A DNA stretch of 64,000 bases from Sepiola atlantica (GCA_963556195.1 CAUVYP010000586.1:310001-374000); one strand, 5' to 3'; positions 38,220 to 52,913 are shown, counted from the first letter of the stretch. The notes: generated from the letters alone by a model not told the origin. Program-made: numbers and translations.

Positions 38220-41200
38220 TTAGTGCGATTTAAAGTTAGTATCGCTTTTGTTTATAACTTCACCATTCTTTAGAATTGTGCAACGAAACTTTGCAGAGAT
38301 AAGCGGAGTCACATGCTCTACTGAAGTACCAAGTTTCAGAAGTGCAGCTCTTTTACTGCCGGAGATATGTCGATACAAACTGAATACGCAAAACATCAAC
38401 AAAATTTAGCGCGTTTTAAAGTGGATATCGCTTTTGTTTATAACTTCCACATTTATTCGAATTGTGCAACGAAACTTTGCACAGATTAGCGGAGTCACAT
38501 TTTCTACTGAAGTACCAAGTTTCAGAAGTGCAGCTCTTGTACTGCCGGAGATATGTCGATACAAACTGAATACGCAAAACATCAACAAAATTTAGCGCGT
38601 TTTAAAGTTGATATCGCTTTTGTTTATAACTTCCACATTTATTCGAATTGTGCAACGAAACTTTGCAGACAGTCGCGGATAGGCCTTTTCTACTGAAGTA
38701 CCAAGTTTCAGAAGTGCAGCTCTTGTACTGCCGGAGATATGTCGATACAAACTGAATACGCAAAACATCAACAAAATTTAGCGCGTTTTAAAGTTGATAT
38801 CGCTTTTGTTTATAACTTCCACATTTATTCGAATTGTGCAACGAAACTTTGCACAGATTAGCGGAGTCACATTTTCTACTGAAGTACCAAGTTTCAGAAG
38901 TGCAGCTCTTGTACTGCCGGAGATATGTCGATACAAACTGAATACGCAAACTATCAACAAAATTTAGTGCGATTTAAAGTTGATATCGCTTTTGTTTATA
39001 ACTTCACCATTCTTTTGAATTGTGCAACGAAACTTTGCAGAGATAAGCGGAGTCACATGCTCTACTGAAGTACCAAGTTTCAGAAGTGCAGCTCTTTTAC
39101 TGCCGGAGATATGTCGATACAAACTGAATACGCAAAACATCAACAAAATTTAGCGCGTTTTAAAGTGGATATCGCTTTTGTTTATAACTTCCACATTTAT
39201 TCGAATTGTGCAACGAAACTTTGCAGACCGTCGCGGAGACACACGTTCTACTGAAGTACCAAGTTTCAGAAGTGCAGCTCTTGTAATGCCGGAGATATGT
39301 CGATACAAACTGAATACGCAAAACATCAACTAAATTTAGCGCGTTTTAAAGTTGATATCGCTTTTGTTTATAACTTCCACATTTATTCGAATTGTGCAAC
39401 GAAACTTTGCACAGATTAGCGGAGTCACATTTTCTACTGAAGTACCAAGTTTCAGAAGTGCAGCTCTTGTACTGCCGGAGATATGTCGATACAAACTGAA
39501 TACGCAAAACATCAACAAAATTTAGCGCGTTTTAAAGTTGATATCGCTTTTGTTTATAACTTCCACATTTATTCGAATTGTGCAACGAAACTTTGCACAG
39601 ATTAGCGGAGTCACATTTTCTACTGAAGTACCAAGTTTCAGAAGTGCAGCTCTTGTACTGCCGGAGATATGTCGATACAAACTGAATACGCAAACTATCA
39701 ACAAAATTTAGTGCGATTTAAAGTTAGTATCGCTTTTGTTTATAACTTCACCATTCTTTAGAATTGTGCAACGAAACTTTGCAGAGATAAGCGGAGTCAC
39801 ATGCTCTACTGAAGTACCAAGTTTCAGAAGTGCAGCTCTTTTACTGCCGGAGATATGTCGATACAAACTGAATACGCAAAACATCAACAAAATTTAGCGC
39901 GTTTTAAAGTGGATATCGCTTTTGTTTATAACTTCCACATTTATTCGAATTGTGCAACGAAACTTTGCACAGATTAGCGGAGTCACATTTTCTACTGAAG
40001 TACCAAGTTTCAGAAGTGCAGCTCTTGTACTGCCGGAGATATGTCGATACAAACTGAATACGCAAAACATCAACAAAATTTAGCGCGTTTTAAAGTTGAT
40101 ATCGCTTTTGTTTATAACTTCCACATTTATTCGAATTGTGCAACGAAACTTTGCAGACAGTCGCGGATAGGCCTTTTCTACTGAAGTACCAAGTTTCAGA
40201 AGTGCAGCTCTTGTACTGCCGGAGATATGTCGATACAAACTGAATACGCAAAACATCAACAAAATTTAGCGCGTTTTAAAGTTGATATCGCTTTTGTTTA
40301 TAACTTCCACATTTATTCGAATTGTGCAACGAAACTTTGCACAGATTAGCGGAGTCACATTTTCTACTGAAGTACCAAGTTTCAGAAGTGCAGCTCTTGT
40401 ACTGCCGGAGATATGTCGATACAAACTGAATACGCAAACTATCAACAAAATTTAGTGCGATTTAAAGTTAGTATCGCTTTTGTTTATAACTTCACCATTC
40501 TTTAGAATTGTGCAACGAAACTTTGCAGAGATAAGCGGAGTCACATGCTCTACTGAAGTACCAAGTTTCAGAAGTGCAGCTCTTGTACTGCCGGAGATAT
40601 GTCGATACAAACTGAATACGCAAAACATCAACAAAATTTAGCGCGTTTTAAAGTTGATATCGCTTTTGTTTATAACTTCCACATTTATTCGAATTGTGCA
40701 ACGAAACTTTGCAGACAGTCGCGGATAGGCCTTTTCTACTGAAGTACCAAGTTTCAGAAGTGCAGCTCTTGTACTGCCGGAGATATGTCGATACAAACTG
40801 AATACGCAAAACATCAACAAAATTTAGCGCGTTTTAAAGTTGATATCGCTTTTGTTTATAACTTCCACATTTATTCGAATTGTGCAACGAAACTTTGCAC
40901 AGATTAGCGGAGTCACATTTACTACTGAAGTACCAAGTTTCAGAAGTGCAGCTCTTGTACTGCCGGAGATATGTCGATACAAACTGAATACGCAAACTAT
41001 CAACAAAATTTAGTGCGATTTAAAGTTAGTATCGCTTTTGTTTATAACTTCACCATTCTTTAGAATTGTGCAACGAAACTTTGCAGAGATAAGCGGAGTC
41101 ACATGCTCTACTGAAGTACTAAGTTTCAGAAGTGCAGCTCTTTTACTGCCGGAGATATGTCGATACAAACTGAATACGCAAAACATCAACAAAATTTAGC

Positions 41201-44200
41201 GCGTTTTAAAGTGGATATCGCTTTTGTTTATAACTTCCACATTTATTCGAATTGTGCAACGAAACTTTGCAGACCGTCGCGGAGACACACGTTCTACTGA
41301 AGTACCAAGTTTCAGAAGTGCAGCTCTTGTAATGCCGGAGATATGTCGATACAAACTGAATACGCAAAACATCAACAAAATTTAGCGCGTTTTAAAGTTG
41401 ATATCGCTTTTGTTTATAACTTCCACATTTATTCGAATTGTGCAACGAAACTTTGCAGACAGTCGCGGATAGGCCTTTTCTACTGAAGTACCAAGTTTCA
41501 TAAGTGCAGCTCTTGTACTGCCGGAGATATGTCGATACAAACTGAATACGCAAAACATCAACAAAATTTAGCGCGTTTTAAAGTTGATATCGCTTTTGTT
41601 TATAACTTCCACATTTATTCGAATTGTGCAACGAAACTTTGCACAGATTAGCGGAGTCACATTTTCTACTGAAGTACCAAGTTTCAGAAGTGCAGCTCTT
41701 GTACTGCCGGAGATATGTCGATACAAACTGAATACGCAAACTATCAACAAAATTTAGTGCGATTTAAAGTTGATATCGCTTTTGTTTATAACTTCACCAT
41801 TCTTTTGAATTGTGCAACGAAACTTTGCAGAGATAAGCGGAGTCACATGCTCTACTGAAGTACCAAGTTTCAGAAGTGCAGCTCTTTTACTGCCGGAGAT
41901 ATGTCGATACAAACTGAATACGCAAAACATCAACAAAATTTAGCGCGTTTTAAAGTGGATATCGCTTTTGTTTATAACTTCCACATTTATTCGAATTGTG
42001 CAACGAAACTTTGCCGACCGTCGCGGAGACACACGTTCTACTGAAGTACCAAGTTTCAGAAGTGCAGCTCTTGTAATGCCGGAGATATGTCGATACAAAC
42101 TGAATACGCAAAACATCAACTAAATTTAGCGCGTTTTAAAGTTGATATCGCTTTTGTTTATAACTTCCACATTTATTCGAATTGTGCAACGAAACTTTGC
42201 ACAGATTAGCGGAGTCACATTTTCTACTGAAGTACCAAGTTTCAGAAGTGCAGCTCTTGTACTGCCGGAGATATGTCGATACAAACTGAATACGCAAAAC
42301 ATCAACAAAATTTAGCGCGTTTTAAAGTTGATATCGCTTTTGTTTATAACTTCCACATTTATTCGAATTGTGCAACGAAACTTTGCACAGATTAGCGGAG
42401 TCACATTTTCTACTGAAGTACCAAGTTTCAGAAGTGCAGCTCTTGTACTGCCGGAGATATGTCGATACAAACTGAATACGCAAACTATCAACAAAATTTA
42501 GTGCGATTTAAAGTTAGTATCGCTTTTGTTTATAACTTCACCATTCTTTAGAATTGTGCAACGAAACTTTGCAGAGATAAGCGGAGTCACATGCTCTACT
42601 GAAGTACCAAGTTTCAGAAGTGCAGCTCTTTTACTGCCGGAGATATGTCGATACAAACTGAATACGCAAAACATCAACAAAATTTAGCGCGTTTTAAAGT
42701 GGATATCGCTTTTGTTTATAACTTCCACATTTATTCGAATTGTGCAACGAAACTTTGCACAGATTAGCGGAGTCACATTTTCTACTGAAGTACCAAGTTT
42801 CAGAAGTGCAGCTCTTGTACTGCCGGAGATATGTCGATACAAACTGAATACGTAAAACATCAACAAAATTTAGCGCGTTTTAAAGTTGATATCGCTTTTG
42901 TTTATAACTTCCACATTTATTCGAATTGTGCAACGAAACTTTGCAGACAGTCGCGGATAGGCCTTTTCTACTGAAGTACCAAGTTTCAGAAGTGCAGCTC
43001 TTGTACTGCCGGAGATATGTCGATACAAACTGAATACGCAAAACATCAACAAAATTTAGCGCGTTTTAAAGTTGATATCGCTTTTGTTTATAACTTCCAC
43101 ATTTATTCGAATTGTGCAACGAAACTTTGCACAGATTAGCGGAGTCACATTTTCTACTGAAGTACCAAGTTTCAGAAGTGCAGCTCTTGTACTGCCGGAG
43201 ATATGTCGATACAAACTGAATACGCAAACTATCAACAAAATTTAGTGCGATTTAAAGTTAGTATCGCTTTTGTTTATAACTTCACCATTCTTTAGAATTG
43301 TGCAACGAAACTTTGCAGAGATAAGCGGAGTCACATGCTCTACTGAAGTACCAAGTTTCAGAAGTGCAGCTCTTTTACTGCCGGAGATATGTCGATACAA
43401 ACTGAATACGCAAAACATCAACAAAATTTAGCGCGTTTTAAAGTGGATATCGCTTTTGTTTATAACTTCCACATTTATTCGAATTGTGCAACGAAACTTT
43501 GCACAGATTAGCGGAGTCACATTTTCTACTGAAGTACCAAGTTTCAGAAGTGCAGCTCTTGTACTGCCGGAGATATGTCGATACAAACTGAATACGCAAA
43601 ACATCAACAAAATTTAGCGCGTTTTAAAGTTGATATCGCTTTTGTTTATAACTTCCACATTTATTCGAATTGTGCAACGAAACTTTGCACAGATTAGCGG
43701 AGTCACATTCTCTACTGAAGTACCAAGTTTCAGAAGTGCAGCTTTTTTACTGCCGGAGATATGTCGATACAAACTGAATACGCAAAACATCAACAAAATT
43801 TAGCGCGTTTTAAAGTGGATATCGCTTTTGTTTATAACTTCCACATTTATTCGAATTGTGCAACGAAACTTTGCAGACCGTCGCGGAGACACACGTTCTA
43901 CTGAAGTACCAAGTTTCAGAAGTGCAGCTCTTGTAATGCTGGAGATATGTCGATACAAACTGAATACGCAAAACATCAACTAAATTTAGCGCGTTTTAAA
44001 GTTGATATCGCTTTTGTTTATAACTTCCACATTTATTCGAATTGTGCAACGAAACTTTGCACAGATTAGCGGAGTCACATTTTCTACTGAAGTACCAAGT
44101 TTCAGAAGTGCAGCTCTTGTACTGCCGGAGATATGTCGATACAAACTGAATACGCAAAACATCAACAAAATTTAGCGCGTTTTAAAGTTGATATCGCTTT

Positions 44201-45473
44201 TGTTTATAACTTCCACATTTATTCGAATTGTGCAACGAAACTTTGCAGACAGTCGCGGATAGGCCTTTTCTACTGAAGTACCAAGTTTCATAAGTGCAGC
44301 TCTTGTACTGCCGGAGATATGTCGATACAAACTGAATACGCAAAACATCAACAAAATTTAGCGCGTTTTAAAGTTGATATCGCTTTTGTTTATAACTTCC
44401 ACATTTATTCGAATTGTGCAACGAAACTTTGCACAGATTAGCGGAGTCACATTTTCTACTGAAGTACCAAGTTTCAGAAGTGCAGCTCTTGTACTGCCGG
44501 AGATATGTCGATACAAACTGAATACGTAAAAACTCAACAAAATTTAGCGCGTTTTAAAGTTGATATCGCTTTTGTTTATAACTTCCACATTTATTCGAAT
44601 TGTGCAACGAAACTTTGCAGACAGTCGCGGATAGGCCTTTTCTACTGAAGTACCAAGTTTCAGAAGTGCAGCTCTTGTACTGCCGGAGATATGTCGATAC
44701 AAACTGAATACGCAAAACATCAACAAAATTTAGCGCGTTTTAAAGTTGATATCGCTTTTGTTTATAACTTCCACATTTATTCGAATTGTGCAACGAAACT
44801 TTGCACAGATTAGCGGAGTCACATTTTCTACTGAAGTACCAAGTTTCAGAAGTGCAGCTCTTGTACTGCCGGAGATATGTCGATACAAACTGAATACGCA
44901 AACTATCAACAAAATTTAGTGCGATTTAAAGTTAGTATCGCTTTTGTTTATAACTTCACCATTCTTTAGAATTGTGCAACGAAACTTTGCAGAGATAAGC
45001 GGAGTCACATGCTCTACTGAAGTACCAAGTTTCAGAAGTGCAGCTCTTTTACTGCCGGAGATATGTCGATACAAACTGAATACGCAAAACATCAACAAAA
45101 TTTAGCGCGTTTTAAAGTGGATATCGCTTTTGTTTATAACTTCCACATTTATTCGAATTGTGCAACGAAACTTTGCACAGATTAGCGGAGTCACATTTTC
45201 TACTGAAGTACCAAGTTTCAGAAGTGCAGCTCTTGTACTGCCGGAGATATGTCGATACAAACTGAATACGCAAAACATCAACAAAATTTAGCGCGTTTTA
45301 AAGTTGATATCGCTTTTGTTTATAACTTCCACATTTATTCGAATTGTGCAACGAAACTTTGCACAGATTAGCGGAGTCACATTCTCTACTGAAGTACCAA
45401 GTTTCAGAAGTGCAGCTTTTTTACTGCCGGAGATATGTCGATACAAACTGAATACGCAAAACATCAACAAAAT
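38220..45473. repeat. mixed module region
   Basis: These 39 units are built from D-E-B-C, D-prime-F-A-C, D-F-prime-B-C and D-E-H-F-A modules without a constant HOR length. D at 40452 is followed directly by B without an E. A is inserted between B units at 44358 and carries CGTAAAAACTC instead of CGCAAAACATC. F at 41940 has TTTGCCGACCG. Confidence 0.85.
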
Positions 45474-47705
45474 TTAGCGCGTTTTAAAGTGGATATCGCT
45501 TTTGTTTATAACTTCCACATTTATTCGAATTGTGCAACGAAACTTTGCAGACCGTCGCGGAGACACACGTTCTACTGAAGTACCAAGTTTCAGAAGTGCA
45601 GCTCTTGTAATGCTGGAGATATGTCGATACAAACTGAATACGCAAAACATCAACTAAATTTAGCGCGTTTTAAAGTTGATATCGCTTTTGTTTATAACTT
45701 CCACATTTATTCGAATTGTGCAACGAAACTTTGCACAGATTAGCGGAGTCACATTTTCTACTGAAGTACCAAGTTTCAGAAGTGCAGCTCTTGTACTGCC
45801 GGAGATATGTCGATACAAACTGAATACGCAAAACATCAACAAAATTTAGCGCGTTTTAAAGTTGATATCGCTTTTGTTTATAACTTCCACATTTATTCGA
45901 ATTGTGCAACGAAACTTTGCAGACAGTCGCGGATAGGCCTTTTCTACTGAAGTACCAAGTTTCAGAAGTGCAGCTCTTGTACTGCCGGAGATATGTCGAT
46001 ACAAACTGAATACGCAAAACATCAACAAAATTTAGCGCGTTTTAAAGTTGATATCGCTTTTGTTTATAACTTCCACATTTATTCGAATTGTGCAACGAAA
46101 CTTTGCACAGATTAGCGGAGTCACATTTTCTACTGAAGTACCAAGTTTCAGAAGTGCAGCTCTTGTACTGCCGGAGATATGTCGATACAAACTGAATACG
46201 CAAACTATCAACAAAATTTAGTGCGATTTAAAGTTAGTATCGCTTTTGTTTATAACTTCACCATTCTTTAGAATTGTGCAACGAAACTTTGCAGAGATAA
46301 GCGGAGTAACATGCTCTACTGAAGTACCAAGTTTCAGAAGTGCAGCTCTTTTACTGCCGGAGATATGTCGATACAAACTGAATACGCAAAACATCAACAA
46401 AATTTAGCGCGTTTTAAAGTTGATATCGCTTTTGTTTATAACTTCCACATTTATTCGAATTGTGCAACGAAACTTTGCACAGATTAGCGGAGTCACATTC
46501 TCTACTGAAGTACCAAGTTTCAGAAGTGCAGCTTTTTTACTGCCGGAGATATGTCGATACAAACTGAATACGCAAAACATCAACAAAATTTAGCGCGTTT
46601 TAAAGTGGATATCGCTTTTGTTTATAACTTCCACATTTATTCGAATTGTGCAACGAAACTTTGCAGACCGTCGCGGAGACACACGTTCTACTGAAGTACC
46701 AAGTTTCAGAAGTGCAGCTCTTGTAATGCTGGAGATATGTCGATACAAACTGAATACGCAAAACATCAACTAAATTTAGCGCGTTTGAAAGTTGATATCG
46801 CTTTTGTTTATAACTTCCACATTTATTCGAATTGTGCAACGAAACTTTGCACAGATTAGCGGAGTCACATTTTCTACTGAAGTACCAAGTTTCAGAAGTG
46901 CAGCTCTTGTACTGCCGGAGATATGTCGATACAAACTGAATACGCAAAACATCAACAAAATTTAGCGCGTTTTAAAGTTGATATCGCTTTTGTTTATAAC
47001 TTCCACATTTATTCGAATTGTGCAACGAAACTTTGCACAGATTAGCGGAGTCACATTTTCTACTGAAGTACCAAGTTTCAGAAGTGCAGCTCTTGTACTG
47101 CCGGAGATATGTCGATACAAACTGAATACGCAAAACATCAACAAAATTTAGCGCGTTTTAAAGTGGATATCGCTTTTGTTTATAACTTCCACATTTATTC
47201 GAATTGTGCAACGAAACTTTGCAGACCGTCGCGGAGACACACGTTCTACTGAAGTACCAAGTTTCAGAAGTGCAGCTCTTGTAATGCCGGAGATATGTCG
47301 ATACAAACTGAATACGCAAAACATCAACAAAATTTAGCGCGTTTTAAAGTTGATATCGCTTTTGTTTATAACTTCCACATTTATTCGAATTGTGCAACGA
47401 AACTTTGCAGACAGTCGCGGATAGGCCTTTTCTACTGAAGTACCAAGTTTCATAAGTGCAGCTCTTGTACTGCCGGAGATATGTCGATACAAACTGAATA
47501 CGCAAAACATCAACAAAATTTAGCGCGTTTTAAAGTTGATATCGCTTTTGTTTATAACTTCCACATTTATTCGAATTGTGCAACGAAACTTTGCACAGAT
47601 TAGCGGAGTCACATTTTCTACTGAAGTACCAAGTTTCAGAAGTGCAGCTTTTTTACTGCCGGAGATATGTCGATACAAACTGAATACGCAAAACATCAAC
47701 AAAAT
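45474..47705. repeat. HOR copy, 12 repeats
   Basis: The order is F A B C D H F A A F-prime B H-hybrid. Markers shared with the next copy include GGAGTAACATGC in D (near 46306) and GCGTTTGAAAG in A (near 46786). The last unit is a hybrid that marks the join to the next copy. Confidence 0.9.
47520..47705. repeat. hybrid repeat (C-like left, H-like right)
   Basis: Upstream of 47617 this unit reads CATTTTCTAC, as in the C unit at 49752, which occupies the equivalent position one 12-mer later. From 47650 it reads GCTTTTTTACTG, as in the H unit at 45288, one 12-mer earlier, which itself has CATTCTCTAC. The switch therefore lies between 47617 and 47649. This is the pattern expected of an unequal exchange that created the 12-unit duplication; gene conversion is the alternative. 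Confidence 0.75.
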
Positions 47706-49937
47706 TTAGCGCGTTTTAAAGTGGATATCGCTTTTGTTTATAACTTCCACATTTATTCGAATTGTGCAACGAAACTTTGCAGACCGTCGCGGAGACACAC
47801 GTTCTACTGAAGTACCAAGTTTCAGAAGTGCAGCTCTTGTAATGCTGGAGATATGTCGATACAAACTGAATACGCAAAACATCAACTAAATTTAGCGCGT
47901 TTTAAAGTTGATATCGCTTTTGTTTATAACTTCCACATTTATTCGAATTGTGCAACGAAACTTTGCACAGATTAGCGGAGTCACATTTTCTACTGAAGTA
48001 CCAAGTTTCAGAAGTGCAGCTCTTGTACTGCCGGAGATATGTCGATACAAACTGAATACGCAAAACATCAACAAAATTTAGCGCGTTTTAAAGTTGATAT
48101 CGCTTTTGTTTATAACTTCCACATTTATTCGAATTGTGCAACGAAACTTTGCAGACAGTCGCGGATAGGCCTTTTCTACTGAAGTACCAAGTTTCAGAAG
48201 TGCAGCTCTTGTACTGCCGGAGATATGTCGATACAAACTGAATACGCAAAACATCAACAAAATTTAGCGCGTTTTAAAGTTGATATCGCTTTTGTTTATA
48301 ACTTCCACATTTATTCGAATTGTGCAACGAAACTTTGCACAGATTAGCGGAGTCACATTTTCTACTGAAGTACCAAGTTTCAGAAGTGCAGCTCTTGTAC
48401 TGCCGGAGATATGTCGATACAAACTGAATACGCAAACTATCAACAAAATTTAGTGCGATTTAAAGTTAGTATCGCTTTTGTTTATAACTTCACCATTCTT
48501 TAGAATTGTGCAACGAAACTTTGCAGAGATAAGCGGAGTAACATGCTCTACTGAAGTACCAAGTTTCAGAAGTGCAGCTCTTTTACTGCCGGAGATATGT
48601 CGATACAAACTGAATACGCAAAACATCAACAAAATTTAGCGCGTTTTAAAGTTGATATCGCTTTTGTTTATAACTTCCACATTTATTCGAATTGTGCAAC
48701 GAAACTTTGCACAGATTAGCGGAGTCACATTCTCTACTGAAGTACCAAGTTTCAGAAGTGCAGCTTTTTTACTGCCGGAGATATGTCGATACAAACTGAA
48801 TACGCAAAACATCAACAAAATTTAGCGCGTTTTAAAGTGGATATCGCTTTTGTTTATAACTTCCACATTTATTCGAATTGTGCAACGAAACTTTGCAGAC
48901 CGTCGCGGAGACACACGTTCTACTGAAGTACCAAGTTTCAGAAGTGCAGCTCTTGTAATGCTGGAGATATGTCGATACAAACTGAATACGCAAAACATCA
49001 ACTAAATTTAGCGCGTTTGAAAGTTGATATCGCTTTTGTTTATAACTTCCACATTTATTCGAATTGTGCAACGAAACTTTGCACAGATTAGCGGAGTCAC
49101 ATTTTCTACTGAAGTACCAAGTTTCAGAAGTGCAGCTCTTGTACTGCCGGAGATATGTCGATACAAACTGAATACGCAAAACATCAACAAAATTTAGCGC
49201 GTTTTAAAGTTGATATCGCTTTTGTTTATAACTTCCACATTTATTCGAATTGTGCAACGAAACTTTGCACAGATTAGCGGAGTCACATTTTCTACTGAAG
49301 TACCAAGTTTCAGAAGTGCAGCTCTTGTACTGCCGGAGATATGTCGATACAAACTGAATACGCAAAACATCAACAAAATTTAGCGCGTTTTAAAGTGGAT
49401 ATCGCTTTTGTTTATAACTTCCACATTTATTCGAATTGTGCAACGAAACTTTGCAGACCGTCGCGGAGACACACGTTCTACTGAAGTACCAAGTTTCAGA
49501 AGTGCAGCTCTTGTAATGCCGGAGATATGTCGATACAAACTGAATACGCAAAACATCAACAAAATTTAGCGCGTTTTAAAGTTGATATCGCTTTTGTTTA
49601 TAACTTCCACATTTATTCGAATTGTGCAACGAAACTTTGCAGACAGTCGCGGATAGGCCTTTTCTACTGAAGTACCAAGTTTCATAAGTGCAGCTCTTGT
49701 ACTGCCGGAGATATGTCGATACAAACTGAATACGCAAAACATCAACAAAATTTAGCGCGTTTTAAAGTTGATATCGCTTTTGTTTATAACTTCCACATTT
49801 ATTCGAATTGTGCAACGAAACTTTGCACAGATTAGCGGAGTCACATTTTCTACTGAAGTACCAAGTTTCAGAAGTGCAGCTCTTGTACTGCCGGAGATAT
49901 GTCGATACAAACTGAATACGCAAACTATCAACAAAAT
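47706..49937. repeat. HOR copy, 12 repeats
   Basis: The order is F A B C D H F A A F-prime B C. Its first 11 units (47706-49751) match 45474-47519 at an offset of 2232 bp, including GGAGTAACATGC and GCGTTTGAAAG. The twelfth unit is an ordinary C. Confidence 0.9.
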
Positions 49938-50495
49938 TTAGTGCGATTTAAAGTTAGTATCGCTTTTGTTTATAACTTCACCATTCTTTAGAATTGTGCA
50001 ACGAAACTTTGCAGAGATAAGCGGAGTCACATGCTCTACTGAAGTACCAAGTTTCAGAAGTGCAGCTCTTTTACTGCCGGAGATATGTCGATACAAACTG
50101 AATACGCAAAACATCAACAAAATTTAGCGCGTTTTAAAGTGGATATCGCTTTTGTTTATAACTTCCACATTTATTCGAATTGTGCAACGAAACTTTGCAG
50201 ACCGTCGCGGAGACACACGTTCTACTGAAGTACCAAGTTTCAGAAGTGCAGCTCTTGTACTGCCGGAGATATGTCGATACAAACTGAATACGCAAAACAT
50301 CAACTAAATTTAGCGCGTTTTAAAGTTGATATCGCTTTTGTTTATAACTTCCACATTTATTCGAATTGTGCAACGAAACTTGGCACAGATTAGCGGAGTC
50401 ACATTTTCTACTGAAGTACCAAGTTTCAGAAGTGCAGCTCTTGTACTGCCGGAGATATGTCGATACAAACTGAATACGCAAAACATCAACAAAAT
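49938..50495. repeat. transition units D, F, A
   Basis: These three units join the middle and right-hand haplotypes. The F at 50124 has GTACTGCC rather than GTAATGCC, and the A at 50310 has ACTTGGCACAG. After them the right-hand HOR family begins. Confidence 0.85.
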
Positions 50496-51239
50496 TTAGC
50501 GCGTTTTAAAGTTGATATCGCTTTTGTTTATAACTTCCACATTTATTCGAATTGTGCAACGAAACTTTGCAGAGATAAGCGGAGTCACATTTTCTACTGA
50601 AGTACCAAGTTTCAGAAGTGCAGCTCTTGTACTGCCGGAGATATGTCGATACAAACTGAATACGCAAACTATCAACAAAATTTAGTGCGATTTAAAGTTG
50701 ATATCGCTTTTGTTTATAACTTCACCATTCTTTTGAATTGTGCAACGAAACTTTGCAGAGATAAGCGGAGTCACATGCTCTACTGAAGTACCAAGTCTCA
50801 GAAGTGCAGCTCTTTTACTGCCGGAGATATGTCGATACAAACGTAATACGCAAAACATCAACAAAATTTAGCGCGTTTTAAAGTGGATATCGCTTTTGTT
50901 TATAACTTCCACATTTATTCGAATTGTGCAACGAAACTTTGCAGACCGTCGCGGAGACACACGTTCTACTGAAGTACCAAGTTTCAGAAGTGCAGCTCTT
51001 GTAATGCCGGAGATATGTCGATACAAACTGAATACGCAAAACATCAACTAAATTTAGCGCGTTTTAAAGTTGATATCGCTTTTGTTTATAACTTCCACAT
51101 TTATTCGAATTGTGCAACGAAACTTTGCACAGATTAGCGGAGTCACATGCTCTACTGAAGTACCAAGTTTCAGAAGTGCAGCTCTTGTACTGCCGGAGAT
51201 ATGTCGATACAAACTGAATACGCAAACTATCAACAAAAT

Positions 51240-51425
51240 TTAGTGCGATTTAAAGTTGATATCGCTTTTGTTTATAACTTCCACATTAATTCGAATTGTG
51301 CAACGAAACTTTGCAGAGATAAGCGGAGTCACATGCTCTACTGAAGTACCAAGTTTCAGAAGTGCAGCTCTTTTACTGCCGGAGATATGTCGATACAAAC
51401 TGAATACGCAAAACATCAACAAAAT
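51240..51425. repeat. subtype D-R repeat (reference unit)
   Basis: This D form keeps GTGCGATTT, the D box and GCTCTTTTACTG, but its middle is A-like: GTTGATATC, then TTCCACATTAATTCGAATTG. It looks like a D unit that received an A-type segment (TTATTCG changed to TTAATTCG). Eight copies occur, all after 51 kb (51240, 52356, 53658, 54774, 56262, 57378, 60726, 62958), and all are followed by F-prime. Confidence 0.9.
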
Positions 51426-52727
51426 TTAGCGCGTTTTAAAGTGGATATCGCTTTTGTTTATAACTTCCACATTTATTCGAATTGTGCAACGAAACTTTGC
51501 AGACCGTCGCGGAGACACACGGGCTACTGAAGTACCAAGTTTCAGAAGTGCAGCTCTTGTACGGCCGGAGATATGTCGATACAAACTGAATACGCAAAAC
51601 ATCAACAAAATTTAGCGCGTTTTAAAGTTGATATCGCTTTTGTTTATAACTTCCACATTTATTCGAATTGTGCAACGAAACTTTGCACAGATTAGCGGAG
51701 TCACATTTTCTACTGAAGTACCAAGTTTCAGAAGTGCAGCTCTTGTACTGCCGGAGATATGTCGATACAAACTGAATACGCAAAACATCAACAAAATTTA
51801 GCGCGTTTTAAAGTTGATATCGCTTTTGTTTATAACTTCACCATTTATTCGAATTGTGCAACGAAACTTTGCAGACAGTCGCGGATAGGCCTATTCTACT
51901 GAAGTACCAAGTTTCAGAAGTGCAGCTCTTGTACTGCCGGAGATATGTCGATACAAACTGAATACGCAAAACATCAACAAAATTTAGCGCGTTTTAAAGT
52001 TGATATCGCTTTTGTTTATAACTTCCACATTTATTCGAATTGTGCAACGAAACTTTGCACAGATTAGCGGAGTCACATTTTCTACTGAAGTACTAAGTTT
52101 CAGAAGTGCAGCTCTTGTACTGCCGGAGATATGTCGATACAAACTGAATACGCAAAACATCAACTAAATTTAGCGCGTTTTAAAGTTGATATCGCTTTTG
52201 TTTATAACTTCCACATTTATTCGAATTGTGCAACGAAACTTTGCACAGATTAGCGGAGTCACATGCTCTACTGAAGTACCAAGTTTCAGAAGTGCAGCTC
52301 TTGTACTGCCGGAGATATGTCGATACAAACTGAATACGCAAACTATCAACAAAATTTAGTGCGATTTAAAGTTGATATCGCTTTTGTTTATAACTTCCAC
52401 ATTAATTCGAATTGTGCAACGAAACTTTGCAGAGATAAGCGGAGTCACATGCTCTACTGAAGTACCAAGTTTCAGAAGTGCAGCTCTTTTACTGCCGGAG
52501 ATATGTCGATACAAACTGAATACGCAAAACATCAACACAATTTAGCGCGTTTTAAAGTGGATATCGCTTTTGTTTATAACTTCCACATTTATTCGAATTG
52601 TGCAACGAAACTTTGCAGACCGTCGCGGAGACACACGTTCTACTGAAGTACCAAGTTTCAGAAGTGCAGCTCTTGTACTGCCGGAGATATGTCGATACAA
52701 ACTGAATACGCAAAACATCAACAAAAT

Positions 52728-52913
52728 TTAGCGCGTTTTAAAGTTGATATCGCTTTTGTTTATAACTTCCACATTTATTCGAATTGTGCAACGAAACTTT
52801 GCAGACAGTCGCGGATAGGCCTATTCTACTGAAGTACCAAGTTTCAGAAGTGCAGCTCTTGTACTGCCGGAGATATGTCGATACAAACTGAATACGCAAA
52901 ACATCAACAAAAT
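52728..52913. repeat. subtype B variant with CCTATTCTAC (reference unit)
   Basis: This B unit has CCTATTCTACTG in place of CCTTTTCTACTG. The form occurs at 51798, 52728, 54216, 55332, 56820 and 57936 only. On the minus strand the change puts an in-frame stop in the 60-codon open frame that other units carry, yet the variant spread with its HOR. That speaks against a coding role. The copies at 51798 and 54216 also share TTCACCATTTATTCG. Confidence 0.9.

Larger units (their letters stand above)
50496..52913. repeat. right-hand HOR copy, 13 repeats
   Basis: The order is C D-prime F C D-R F-prime A B-variant A-star C D-R F-prime B-variant. Markers are C with box CAGAGATAAGCGG, D-prime with AAGTCTCAG and AAACGTAATACG, C with CACATGCTCTAC, F-prime with ACACGGGCTAC and GTACGGCC, and A-star with GTACTAAG. 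It lacks one A before the last B that the next copies have. Confidence 0.92.

Noticed and set aside
46600..46947. 115-codon minus-strand frames, also at 48832-49179 and 20003-20350
   Set aside because: They are second-frame readings of two satellite units where a single base change removed a stop. Two of them are copies within the duplicated 12-mer.
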